Origin: Candidatus Bipolaricaulis sp.
GTDB lineage: Bacteria > Bipolaricaulota > Bipolaricaulia > UBA7950 > UBA9294
Length of the DNA stretch: 33,346 nt
Direction: 5' to 3'
Assembly (NCBI GenBank): GCA_028707055.1
Contig: JAQTVA010000004.1
Location: 1-33,346 of the forward strand
Numbering within the stretch: the first letter of the stretch is position 1; each line of letters begins with the position of its first letter. The notes below the pieces were generated by a model. The model was not told the origin of the DNA. It was given only the letters and a program-made list of their open reading frames with translations, and did no database searches. Of this stretch, positions 16,928 through 24,316 are shown piece after piece. Both the position numbers and the translations under genes were made by a program.

Positions 16928-18675
16928 TGCGTTCCGTCCTCGCGGCCCTGGCTCTCGCCGTGGCGCTCGGTGTTTCCGCCGGCGCCACGCTCTACGTCGA
17001 GAGCTTCGATGCTGTGATCGGCCTCACGACGGCCGGCGACCTCGAGGTGATCGAGACCCTGGCCGTGGTCTTCGTGACCCCGCACCACGGGATCGAACGG
17101 TACATCACGATCTCGGGCAGGACGCCGCTCGGAAAGCGCGTGACCATTGACCTCCGGGTCGGCGAGGTCACCATGGACGGCGCGAACGTCGCCGTAGAGG
17201 CCCGCCGATCGGGCAGCCACCAGTACCTGCGCATCGGCGATCCCGATCGCACCATCACGGGAACCCACGTCTACCGGATCGCGTACACGGCCGGTCGCGC
17301 GCTCCTCTTTCACGACGACTACCTTCAGCTCTACTGGAACGTCACCGGCAACGACTGGGAGATCCCCATCCGACGCGCGACGGCGGTGTTCGCTCTGCCC
17401 CCCGGGACACCCTCTGAGAACGTCAGCACGACGAGTTACGTGGGACCGAAGGAAAGCACGGCCCTCGGGCAGCCCGTCACGGTCGATGCCACCGGTCGCT
17501 TCGTCTTCGCGACGGGTGCAATCAATCCGGGCTCCGGACTGACGATCGACGTTTCGATCCCTCGCAGCCTGCTTCCCATCACTCCGCCGACGCTCACCCA
17601 GAAGCTCGGCCGCTTCCTGTGGGACAATAAGCTCGCCGCGCTCCCGATGGCGACCCTGGCCTTCATGATCGTCCTTTGGTCGCGCATCGGAAAGGATCCC
17701 CGGAAGGGCGTGATCGCGCCGGCGTTCGAGCCGCCCTCCAACCTGGGGCCGGGCGCCGCCGGCGTGCTCGTCGACGATCGCATGGACCTGCGCGATGTTT
17801 CCGCCATGGTGATCGGACTGGCGGTCGACGGGTACCTTACGATCCGCGAGGATGCGCCCGGCGACGAGTCGCTGGCCGACAAGGCACGCTCGTGGTTTGG
17901 GGGTTCCACGACCCGCTACACGTTTGTGCGCGGGCAACGTTCACCCGACGACCTGTTCGCGGCGGAGCGCGCGCTCTACGACGCGATCTTCCCGGATCAA
18001 GAGGCGAAGGAAACGCCGCTTGACGCCCTTGAGAACCGGTTCTACAGGCATCTGCCGACCATCCGCCTCCGGCTGTTCGACGACGTCATTGCGAAGAAGC
18101 TCTATCCACGGAACCCGGAACGGGTTCGCGCGGCGTATGCCGGGTGGGCGGGAGCCCTCGTCGCGGCTGGCGCCGGCCTCGGTGTCTGGCTCCAGTCTCT
18201 CTACGTCGGCGTGGCCGTCGCCCTGTCGGGGCTCGTCGTGCTGTGCTTCGCCCCCATCATGCCCCGCAAGACGACGCAAGGGGCGGCCGCCCTCGCGGAA
18301 GTCCTCGGCCTGGCGGAGTACATCCAGCGCGCCGAGGTGGACCGGATCGAGTTCACCGACGCGCCCGCCAAGAGCCCGGAGCGGTTCGAGAAGCTCCTGC
18401 CGTACGCTGTTGCCCTAGGGCTCACGTCCATCTGGATTCGCCAGTTCGAGGGCCTCCTCCGCGTGCCGCCGCAGTGGTACTCCGGAGGCGCAACGTTCAA
18501 CGCCCACCTCTTCGGCCTCTCCCTCGGCCGGCTGACAAGCGGGATGCAGAGCACGTTCGTGTCGATGCCGCGGACGGCGGCAAGCTCCGGACGATCGGCG
18601 TGGGGCGGACGGTCCAGCTTTGGGGGCGGCTTCTCCGGCGGAGGGTTCGGCGGAGGCGGCGGGCGCGGCTGGTAG
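16927..18675 (+). CDS. DUF2207 family membrane protein with Gly-rich tail
   Basis: A 582-residue membrane protein. Signal peptide about 1-20 (cleaved near SAGA), then a beta-rich extracytoplasmic domain (about 20-215) with the DUF2207 pattern VTPHHGIERYITISG and YRIAYTAGRALLFHDDYLQLYWNVTGNDWEIPI. A membrane helix follows at about 236-256 (AALPMATLAFMIVLW), then a cytoplasmic region, two further helices at about 400-445, another soluble stretch and a C-terminal tail of Gly/Ser/Phe ending GGGGGRGW. Such tails are common in this family. It overlaps lemA by one base (TGATG), the usual partner. Function is unproven; envelope stress or proteolysis roles have been suggested for such pairs. Confidence 0.9.
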   Translation: MRSVLAALALAVALGVSAGATLYVESFDAVIGLTTAGDLEVIETLAVVFVTPHHGIERYITISGRTPLGKRVTIDLRVGEVTMDGANVAVEARRSGSHQYLRIGDPDRTITGTHVYRIAYTAGRALLFHDDYLQLYWNVTGNDWEIPIRRATAVFALPPGTPSENVSTTSYVGPKESTALGQPVTVDATGRFVFATGAINPGSGLTIDVSIPRSLLPITPPTLTQKLGRFLWDNKLAALPMATLAFMIVLWSRIGKDPRKGVIAPAFEPPSNLGPGAAGVLVDDRMDLRDVSAMVIGLAVDGYLTIREDAPGDESLADKARSWFGGSTTRYTFVRGQRSPDDLFAAERALYDAIFPDQEAKETPLDALENRFYRHLPTIRLRLFDDVIAKKLYPRNPERVRAAYAGWAGALVAAGAGLGVWLQSLYVGVAVALSGLVVLCFAPIMPRKTTQGAAALAEVLGLAEYIQRAEVDRIEFTDAPAKSPERFEKLLPYAVALGLTSIWIRQFEGLLRVPPQWYSGGATFNAHLFGLSLGRLTSGMQSTFVSMPRTAASSGRSAWGGRSSFGGGFSGGGFGGGGGRGW

Positions 18676-18746
18676 TCGACGACGTTCACACAACATTCAC
18701 AGCCGCCCTGTACGATGCCCCTGCGAAAGGGGGACGGGGTCGTCTC

Positions 18747-19352
18747 ATGAATGCCCGCACGTTCGTCTGGTCTTGTCTTTTGTTGGTCTGTTTGTCGCTT
18801 CTTGCATCCGCGTACGAGCTTCCTGCGACGTGTGTACGCTGGAGTTCTGCTCGGCCGCTCACATGGTCGGACTTCCTCTCCCCACCGCCGGCCAACGCCT
18901 CCGATCTGATTGATGTCGCCGCGATTCACATGACCATCCACTGGTCTGCGAGCTACGCGATCCGCAACCAAGGGGGGGCGATGTGGGTCGGCACAGTGCA
19001 AGGGCTATCCGTTGTGAACGCTATGGACACCGCCCGGTCATGGGTTGTGGCAAACCGGCAGAGCGCTCAGGCACTGAGTCACGAGCAGACCCACTTCAAC
19101 CTGAACGAAGTCTACCGCCGCAAGGTCGAGCTGGCGTTGCGTTGCCTTCAGACGACCGGACCGACGGCGCAGGCCGCGGAGAGCACTCTTGCGCAGAGGC
19201 TGCACCAGACCGCCGACGCGATTCTGGACCATCTGGCCGAGATCCAAGGCCAGTACGATCGCGAGACGCGGCACGGAAGCGACGCCGCGAAGCAGGCGGA
19301 GTGGGATCAGCGCGTTCTTCGATGGCTGGCGCAGCCGACGCTTGCACCGTAG
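18747..19352 (+). CDS. Exported DUF922-like putative zinc metalloprotease
   Basis: A 201-residue exported protein. Signal peptide 1-22 (LLLVCLSLLASA, then YEL). The mature part has SARPLTWSDFLSPPP at its start and, at 112-116, HEQTH followed by FNLNEVYRRK. This HExxH motif with a downstream Glu121 matches DUF922, a family of presumed secreted Zn-dependent peptidases. The C-terminal half is helical (QRLHQTADAILDHLAEIQGQYD). The ATG at 18747 is preferred because it begins the signal peptide and a purine-rich AAAGGGGGA lies upstream; the same frame is open further 5' but inside the DUF2207 gene. The 71-base gap from DUF2207 has a TACGAT (18711-18716) but no good -35, so co-transcription is likely. 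No proteolytic activity is shown by sequence alone. Confidence 0.75.
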   Translation: MNARTFVWSCLLLVCLSLLASAYELPATCVRWSSARPLTWSDFLSPPPANASDLIDVAAIHMTIHWSASYAIRNQGGAMWVGTVQGLSVVNAMDTARSWVVANRQSAQALSHEQTHFNLNEVYRRKVELALRCLQTTGPTAQAAESTLAQRLHQTADAILDHLAEIQGQYDRETRHGSDAAKQAEWDQRVLRWLAQPTLAP

Positions 19353-19439
19353 AGCGGAGCCTCTCCGTGCCCGCCCGCCCGGGGAGAGAGACAACCTCAG
19401 CGAGATAAGGCTTCTCGCCGCACTGCAAAGGAGGACGGG

Positions 19440-19544
19440 ATGAACCCTTGGCACGCCACGCGTCGATTCGCCCTCACGGCCCTTCTAGCCGCCGTGCTCG
19501 CGGCCGCCCTCGCCGGCTGCTGCGTCGGACCCGTTTGCTTCTAG
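19440..19544 (+). CDS. 34-residue Cys-rich micro-lipoprotein, overlapping the end of hypF
   Basis: A very short gene with unusually good signals. AAAGGAGG lies 5-6 bases before the ATG. A basic N-region (HATRR) precedes a 14-residue hydrophobic core and a textbook lipobox LAGC (24-27). After lipid attachment at Cys27 the mature part would be only CCVGPVCF, with three cysteines in eight residues. A small hairpin (GCGAGA / TCTCGC, 19400-19418) lies 11 bases before the ribosome site. The last 60 bases are antisense to the C-terminal extension of hypF. In shape it recalls entericidin-class small lipoproteins, but the mature sequence is different. It could also be a leader peptide or chance; the ribosome site and lipobox together argue for a gene. 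Confidence 0.6.
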   Translation: MNPWHATRRFALTALLAAVLAAALAGCCVGPVCF

Positions 19545-21809
19545 CAGACGCCAGCGGAGGCCCGCGGCCACGGCCTGGCCGAATGCGACGCCGCCGTCGC
19601 CGCACGGCGCCCACTCGTTCGTCAGAAGCATCCGGCCCGACGCCTCCACAATCGTGCGGAGTTCCCCAGCAATGGCGTCGTTTGCGGCAACCCCTCCGGA
19701 CAGACAGACCGCCCGAATCCCTCGCTCCTGCGCGACGGCGATCGCCGCCGTCGCGACGCCCCGCGCCAGGGCGCTCTGCGCCGTCGCCGCCAGCCGCCCG
19801 AGGGGCGCTTCGCCGACACCCTCGGCCAGCTCGCGAAAAACAGGAACAAGGTCCACCTCCCAGCCGCTCCCCAATCGCCGCACAGGAACCTCCAGCGGTA
19901 GAGGCTTGGACCTCGCTGCAGCCGCTTCGAGCCGCATCGCAGGCTCTCCTTCGTAGGTCCGCTCCCGACAGACACCGAGCCACGCCGCGACCCCATCAAG
20001 GAATCGGCCCGCGCTGGTCGTGCGCGGCGCGTTCACCCCGCGCTCCCACTGTCGCAATAGCGCGCCGCTCGCCTCCGCGCCGAGGCCGCGCCGACTCAGC
20101 TCCGCCTCGAGCCTCGCCAGCGGCACACCGGCTTCTGCGAGGTACGCCGCGGCGACGCGGAGCGGGAACCTCGTCGCAACGTCTCCTCCCGGAAGGTGAA
20201 CCGCTCGAAGCGACCCCACGCGTTCGACGATCCCCCCGCTCGCCACGAAGATCTCCCCGCCCCACGCCGAGCCGTCCTGCCCGTAGCCGTACCCATCGAG
20301 CACGACACCCACGGCATCCTCGACGCGATGCTCGGCCATGACCGACGCCAGATGGGCGACATGGTGCTGAACCCGAACGACCCGGCCGCCCGATGCCGTT
20401 GCCATCTCCTCGGCGAGCGACGAGGTGAGGAATCGGGGATGCGCGTCGCACGCGAGGATACGCGGGGCCTCCAGGCCGAGCAGCCGTTCCATGTGATCGA
20501 CGGCTCCCTTGAGGAAGGCGTAGGTCTCGAGGTTGTCGACCGATCCGATGTGCTGGGACATCGTGAGCTCGCCGGCGCCGTACACGGCGAACGCGATCCC
20601 CGTCTCCGGCCCGAGTGCGAGGATCGGCTCGACGCCGAGGTCGATCGCGAACTGCGCCGGCGTGTACCCCCGCGACCGTCGAAGGAAGACGGTTCTCCCT
20701 CCCGCGCGGCGCACGACGGAGTCGTCACAACGAGCCACGATTCGCCGCTCGTGTGTGACGCAGTGGTCGGCGATTCCCACTGCCTTTCGTTCGATCTCCT
20801 CGCGGTCGATCCACATCGGCCGACCCGGTCGGTTCGCGCTCGTCATGACGAGCGGGCCGTGCACCCGGTCCAAGAGAAGCGCATGGAGCCCCGTGTACGG
20901 AAGCATGACCCCAACGGTGTGGAGCCCCGGAGCCACCGCATCCGGAAGCACGCCGCACCGCTGCAGGAGGGCCACGATCGGCCGCTCCGGCCCTCGCAAG
21001 AGCGCCCACTCCTCCGGTGCGACCTCGGCGAACGATGGAACCACCGCCTCGGTCGTCATCAGGGCGAACGGCTGACCGGGCCGCCCGAGCCTCCGCCGGA
21101 GCCGAGCCAGCGCCGTCGAGGACAGCGCGTCGCAGGCCAAGTGCGTGCCTCCGAGCCCGTGGATCGCCACGACCTCCCCCCCGGAGAGCGCCGCCGCCGC
21201 CCGCTCGAGCGGTTCATCCTCAGTGCCGTCGAACCACAGGCGGGGGCCGCAGACCGGACACGCCGTGGACTCCGCGTGGTAGCGGCGGTCCAGTGGGTCG
21301 AGGTACCCCCCCTCGCACGTCGGACACAGCGGAAAGTCGGCCATCGCCGTGCGCGGACGGTCGTATGGGAGCCCTTCGATGATCGTGAATCGCGGTCCGC
21401 AGTCGGTACAGCTCGTGGCCCAGTACCCGCGGTACCGGGTCGCCCCCCGGATCTCCGCCAGGCACTTCCGGCAGATCGCGGTGTCCGGAGGGATCGTTCC
21501 GCTCGCTCGTCCCTCCCCGCGCGAGGGAACGATCGCGAACCCGAGGTCGCCCTCGGGAGTCCTCTCTTCCACGGACACGCCGGCGATCGAAGCCAGCGGG
21601 GGTCGATCCCTGAAGAGCGCTTCCAGAAAGGCATCCGCCGCCAGCGCGGGGCCCTCGACGAAGACCTCCACCCCCGAGTCTCCGCGATTGCACACGCTCC
21701 CGCGAAGTCCGAGATCCACCGCGGTTCGGTAGACGAACGGCCGGAAGCCGACGCCCTGGACGACGCCTCGGACCACGATCCTTCGGCGAACGATCACCGG
21801 GTCACGCAT
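19485..21809 (-). CDS. hypF: Carbamoyltransferase HypF, hydrogenase maturation
   Basis: A 774-residue HypF, which uses carbamoyl phosphate and ATP to make the carbamoyl group later turned into cyanide ligands of NiFe-hydrogenase. Domains in order: acylphosphatase-like (about 10-98, VVQGVGFRPFVYRTA), paired zinc-finger segment with four CxxC pairs (about 110-195; CRKC, CTDC, CPTC, CPVC), YrdC-like (about 205-390), and Kae1-like carbamoyltransferase (about 400-755; HHVAHLASVMAEH, LDGYGYGQDGSAWGGE, LSGGVAAND, CGDGGVAFGQA). The last roughly 20 residues (RWRLLEAN to EHGG) extend past the usual family end and overlap the micro-lipoprotein gene on the other strand. It starts 8 bases inside the end of hypA. 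Last gene of a hypB-hypA-hypF operon; hypC, hypD, hypE and hydrogenase genes are not in the window. Confidence 0.95.
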   Translation of the reverse strand: MRDPVIVRRRIVVRGVVQGVGFRPFVYRTAVDLGLRGSVCNRGDSGVEVFVEGPALAADAFLEALFRDRPPLASIAGVSVEERTPEGDLGFAIVPSRGEGRASGTIPPDTAICRKCLAEIRGATRYRGYWATSCTDCGPRFTIIEGLPYDRPRTAMADFPLCPTCEGGYLDPLDRRYHAESTACPVCGPRLWFDGTEDEPLERAAAALSGGEVVAIHGLGGTHLACDALSSTALARLRRRLGRPGQPFALMTTEAVVPSFAEVAPEEWALLRGPERPIVALLQRCGVLPDAVAPGLHTVGVMLPYTGLHALLLDRVHGPLVMTSANRPGRPMWIDREEIERKAVGIADHCVTHERRIVARCDDSVVRRAGGRTVFLRRSRGYTPAQFAIDLGVEPILALGPETGIAFAVYGAGELTMSQHIGSVDNLETYAFLKGAVDHMERLLGLEAPRILACDAHPRFLTSSLAEEMATASGGRVVRVQHHVAHLASVMAEHRVEDAVGVVLDGYGYGQDGSAWGGEIFVASGGIVERVGSLRAVHLPGGDVATRFPLRVAAAYLAEAGVPLARLEAELSRRGLGAEASGALLRQWERGVNAPRTTSAGRFLDGVAAWLGVCRERTYEGEPAMRLEAAAARSKPLPLEVPVRRLGSGWEVDLVPVFRELAEGVGEAPLGRLAATAQSALARGVATAAIAVAQERGIRAVCLSGGVAANDAIAGELRTIVEASGRMLLTNEWAPCGDGGVAFGQAVAAGLRWRLLEANGSDAAAGEGGREHGG

Positions 21810-22188
21810 CGGTCAGGGGCTCGTCGGACAGCGTGACGTGATCGACGTACAGCTCTCGCCCGGCGACGACATCGACCGGAGCGGTGCACTCCGGACAAGC
21901 GAGAACAGGAATCGAGAAGTGATCGTCCGCTTCCCCCAGCCGCCCCGCGGCTCCGCGATATCCGCACGCCGGGCAAGCCACGACCGTCGGCACGACCTCG
22001 ACCACGAGCTGTGCCCCCGCCAGACGGGTTCCATGGGACAGAATCTCGAACGCATTCCCGAGGGCTCGATCGGAGAGGATTCGAAGCTCCCCTTTCTTCA
22101 GGACCAGGGTCTTGACCCGGCCGGGGTGCTCCGTCAGTCGCGGCAGCACCGCGCTGATCAGCGCATCTACCACTGAGTACTCGTGCAT
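21802..22188 (-). CDS. hypA: HypA, nickel and zinc metallochaperone
   Basis: A 128-residue HypA. The strictly conserved start MHEYSVVDALI supplies the nickel-binding His2, and the zinc domain has two CxxC pairs: Cys72/Cys75 (CPACGYRG) and Cys98/Cys101 (CPECTAP). The loop between the pairs is 22 residues, longer than the 13 or so of the E. coli protein. HypA passes nickel to the hydrogenase large subunit with HypB. The start overlaps the end of hypB by 22 bases and its end overlaps the hypF start by 8, so the three are one translationally coupled unit. Confidence 0.95.
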   Translation of the reverse strand: MHEYSVVDALISAVLPRLTEHPGRVKTLVLKKGELRILSDRALGNAFEILSHGTRLAGAQLVVEVVPTVVACPACGYRGAAGRLGEADDHFSIPVLACPECTAPVDVVAGRELYVDHVTLSDEPLTDA

Positions 22189-22832
22189 CGCAGCCCCAGG
22201 AGGTCAAGCAGCGCGTCGATCCCCTCTCCGGAGCGCAGCGAGGTCAGAATCACCTTTCCGTGTGGGTTCACGCGCGCATAGTCATCGACGATTCGCTGGG
22301 GGTTCACCCCGACGGCGGCGGCGAGATCCACCTTGTTGACGGCGACAAAGTCCGTCTGAGCGAAGATCTTCGGGTGCTTCCGAACCATGTCGTCCCCCTC
22401 GGTAACCGAGATGACGACGATCTCCACGTCGGTACCGAGAGGGAAATCTGCTGGACAGATCAGGTTTCCAACGTTCTCGACAAACAGGACATCCATGGCT
22501 TCCAGGGGGAGATGGTCGAGCGCGTGATGCACGGTGTGAGCATCGAGGTGGCAGTCATCCTGCGTGTTGACGTTGACGGAGACCGCCCCTCTCTCCAGGA
22601 AGCGGCGGTGGTCATCGTCGCCGGCAGAGTCCGCGGCGATCGTGCCCACCCGAAGTCCCTGTCGGCGGAGTCGGTCGATCGCCTGTTCGATCAGCGTCGT
22701 CTTGCCGCTTCCAATCGCACCCATGACGCTGATGGAGCGAATCCGCTTCTCGTGCAGCCTCTGGTAGTTGGCTTCGGCCAACTCCAGCTGCCGTGCAAGG
22801 ATATCCTCGCCGGCGAAGCGAACGTCATGCAT
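22167..22832 (-). CDS. hypB: HypB, GTPase for nickel insertion
   Basis: A 221-residue GTPase of the SIMIBI class. Walker A GAIGSGKTT (38-46), DSAGDDDHRR (69-78), metal-site Cys94-His95 in DDCHLDAH, VGNLICPADF with Cys126 (121-130), and NKVD (167-170) are all in place. The N-terminal His-rich or CxxCGC nickel-storage segment of some HypBs is absent. The ATG at 22832 is chosen because family homology begins there and a GAGAGGGGG site lies 7-8 bases upstream. The frame is open for hundreds of codons further 5', but that stretch is antisense to the DUF1573 gene and is not coding. First gene of the hyp operon, with its own promoter. Confidence 0.95.
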   Translation of the reverse strand: MHDVRFAGEDILARQLELAEANYQRLHEKRIRSISVMGAIGSGKTTLIEQAIDRLRRQGLRVGTIAADSAGDDDHRRFLERGAVSVNVNTQDDCHLDAHTVHHALDHLPLEAMDVLFVENVGNLICPADFPLGTDVEIVVISVTEGDDMVRKHPKIFAQTDFVAVNKVDLAAAVGVNPQRIVDDYARVNPHGKVILTSLRSGEGIDALLDLLGLRCTSTQW

Positions 22833-22856
22833 GGTGTACCCCCTCTCTGCGACCGA

Positions 22857-22885
22857 ATGATAGGGCCGGCGCAGATCGCCCGCAA
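22857..22885 (-). promoter_or_regulatory. Promoter of hypB-hypA-hypF
   Basis: TTGCGG (22885-22880), 17 bases, TATCAT (22862-22857) on the minus strand. The start of transcription near 22850 leaves a leader of about 18 bases with the GAGAGGGGG ribosome site. Confidence 0.55.
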
Positions 22886-22929
22886 ACGGCGCCAATCCCG
22901 GAGGAGTCGAATTATCCGCCGTCGCAACG

Positions 22930-22972
22930 TATGATCGTGTTTTGACACCGACGGCTCCGCCGAGGGTATGTG
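22930..22972 (+). promoter_or_regulatory. Candidate promoter region of the DUF1573-rhodanese gene
   Basis: Two weak solutions are visible. One is TATGAT (22930-22935) as a -10 with a poor -35 (TCGAAT, 17 bases upstream). The other is a perfect TTGACA (22942-22947) with only TATGTG 19 bases downstream. With the first, the hairpin at 22978-23012 would be in the leader. With the second, transcription would begin near the hairpin's left arm and may include only part of it. I cannot choose. Confidence 0.3.
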
Positions 22973-22977
22973 ATCGT

Positions 22978-23012
22978 AGCGAGCGCCGGCCCTGCTCGGC
23001 CGGGGGCTCGCT
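22978..23012 (+). promoter_or_regulatory. Strong leader hairpin next to the ribosome site
   Basis: AGCGAGC (22978-22984) pairs with GCTCGCT (23006-23012), and inside it CCGGCC (22986-22991) pairs with GGCCGG (22998-23003) around a 6-base loop. A single G on the left faces two Gs on the right at the junction. That is 13 G/C-rich pairs. The ribosome site GGAAGGAG starts 2 bases after the stem and the ATG follows at 23028. There is no T-run, so it is not a normal terminator. It may stabilise the mRNA or limit ribosome access. Confidence 0.6.
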
Positions 23013-23027
23013 GGGAAGGAGATACGA

Positions 23028-23717
23028 ATGCGAAGAGTACTGCTGACTCTCTTGCTGTGCGCCACCGTGAGCGTGGCGGCTGCGGCGAACGGAGCCCTGC
23101 TCGTCGACGCCGCAGACTTCAACTTCGGGAAGGTCATCGAAGGGACGATCGTGGTTCACACGTTCATCCTCTCCAACCCGGGGCCTCAACCGATCGAGAT
23201 CAAGAAGGTCCGGGCCAGCTGCGGCTGTACCGCCATGGCGCTGTCCGACTACTCGCTCGACGCGGGGGAGTCCGTTCAGCTCGACACCCGAGTGGACACG
23301 AGCGGCTTCGGCGGCGACGTCGTGAAGTCGATCTACGTCGACTACATGACCGGGAGCTCCGAGTCGAAAACCCTGACGCTGCATGTCGCGGGGAACGTGT
23401 CCCGCGCCCAGCCGTACCACATCACGGTCGGCGACCTGAATTACCTCTTCTACATCCTGATCGACCTCCGCGACGCCGAGGCCTACGCCGCCGGCCACCT
23501 CATGGGCGCGATCAATATCCCGTACGGGGAGTTCGCCGCGTGGGCGGCCCGACTTCCCAAGGGAGTCATCATCGTCCTCTATGACCAGGACGGTGCGCTG
23601 AGCGACGAGATCGCCCAAGCCCTCTTCGCACAGGGGTACAGCGACGCGCGGAGTCTCCAGGGCGGGCTCAACGCGTGGACCATCGCCTACGACGAGCAGT
23701 TCATCCTGGAGCCGTAG
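23028..23717 (+). CDS. Exported DUF1573-rhodanese fusion with degenerate rhodanese site
   Basis: A 229-residue exported protein. Signal peptide 1-19 (LLTLLLCATVSVAAA). A DUF1573 Ig-like domain (about 25-125) carries the typical FGKVIEGTIVVHTFILSNPG and the Cys65-Gly-Cys67 pair in VRASCGCTAM. A rhodanese-like domain (about 130-225) has ILIDLRDAEAYAAGHLMGAINIPY and the closing QGGLNAW. The loop where active rhodaneses have the sulfur-carrying Cys reads LYDQDG (184-189), with no Cys, so sulfur transfer is not expected. It could instead bind anions or proteins. The ATG at 23028 has GGAAGGAG 6 bases upstream. The following thioredoxin-like gene makes a redox or cofactor-related envelope role plausible. 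Divergent from the hyp operon. Confidence 0.85.
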   Translation: MRRVLLTLLLCATVSVAAAANGALLVDAADFNFGKVIEGTIVVHTFILSNPGPQPIEIKKVRASCGCTAMALSDYSLDAGESVQLDTRVDTSGFGGDVVKSIYVDYMTGSSESKTLTLHVAGNVSRAQPYHITVGDLNYLFYILIDLRDAEAYAAGHLMGAINIPYGEFAAWAARLPKGVIIVLYDQDGALSDEIAQALFAQGYSDARSLQGGLNAWTIAYDEQFILEP

Positions 23718-23722
23718 GGCGA

Positions 23723-23767
23723 TGCGTCGTGGGCGGCGGCGCGTCGAGGCCCCCCGCCCACGGCGCA
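23723..23767 (+). other. Inverted repeat between DUF1573-rhodanese and thioredoxin-like genes
   Basis: CGTGGGCGG (23728-23736) pairs perfectly with CCGCCCACG (23754-23762). The stem extends by a G-T wobble and TGCG/CGCA to 23723 and 23767, about 14 pairs around a 17-base loop. A run of seven Gs follows, not Ts, so it is more likely an mRNA-stabilising or attenuating structure than an intrinsic terminator. Confidence 0.5.
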
Positions 23768-23784
23768 CAACGGGGGGGATCGTA

Positions 23785-24267
23785 ATGCGGACCCGCTTCG
23801 TCTTGGCTCTCGCGGTGGTCCTGTCTCTGTCCGCCATGGTCGGCTTCGCGGAGTCGGCTCTGGACCTGCCTGTCGTCGTGGTCTTCTACGCAGACGGGTG
23901 CCCCGATTGCGCGTTGATGGAAGAGCTGTTGGTCGGTCTCGCCTACGATCTGCCCCCCTCTGCGATCCGACGCTATGAGATTTCGCAACCCGGCTCGATG
24001 CGGATCCTACGACGACTGGAGGCCGCGTACGAGATCGACTCGACAACGAGCGCCATCCCCATCGTGTTCGTCGGCGACACCTACGTCATCGGCGCGGGTC
24101 GTTCCCAGGAATTCCGATTGAGGGATGCGATCGGCCGCTGCGTCACCGTCGGCTGTCCATCGCCGCTCGCCCGCATCGAGCTCACGTCGTTCCCGTGGAA
24201 GGACGTCGCTCGCCTTGCCCTCATCGTCGGGCTCATAGCCCTTCTCGCGCTCCTGCAATTCCCCTAG
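23785..24267 (+). CDS. Membrane-anchored thioredoxin-like protein with CPDC motif
   Basis: A 160-residue exported protein. Signal peptide or N-terminal helix (5-22, VLALAVVLSLSAMVGFA), then a thioredoxin/glutaredoxin-type fold: VVVFYADGCPDCALMEELL with Cys39-Pro-Asp-Cys42, and a cis-Pro at 92 in SAIPIVFVGD. Two more Cys (119, 124) lie beyond. The C-terminal helix (about 141-158, ARLALIVGLIALLALLQ) would anchor it with the redox domain on the outer face. The ATG at 23785 is preferred to an upstream in-frame start because the signal peptide begins there; the upstream segment lies in the hairpin region. The ribosome site (GGGGGGGA) is weak. Second gene after the DUF1573-rhodanese; it may act on disulfides of exported proteins. 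The physiological electron partner is not in the window. Confidence 0.8.
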   Translation: MRTRFVLALAVVLSLSAMVGFAESALDLPVVVVFYADGCPDCALMEELLVGLAYDLPPSAIRRYEISQPGSMRILRRLEAAYEIDSTTSAIPIVFVGDTYVIGAGRSQEFRLRDAIGRCVTVGCPSPLARIELTSFPWKDVARLALIVGLIALLALLQFP

Positions 24268-24316
24268 ATCCGAGAACCCGACTGCCTGAGAGCGGTATAC
24301 TCTTCGCGGAGGCACT

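Noticed and set aside
18685-18716. Promoter TTCACA / TACGAT before the DUF922-like gene
   Set aside because: The spacer is 20 bases, out of line with the 17-base elements elsewhere; read-through from the lemA operon is simpler.
22833-23837. 335-codon extension upstream of HypB in the same frame
   Set aside because: HypB homology begins at MHDVRF with its own ribosome site and promoter; the extension is antisense to the DUF1573-rhodanese gene and has no domain.
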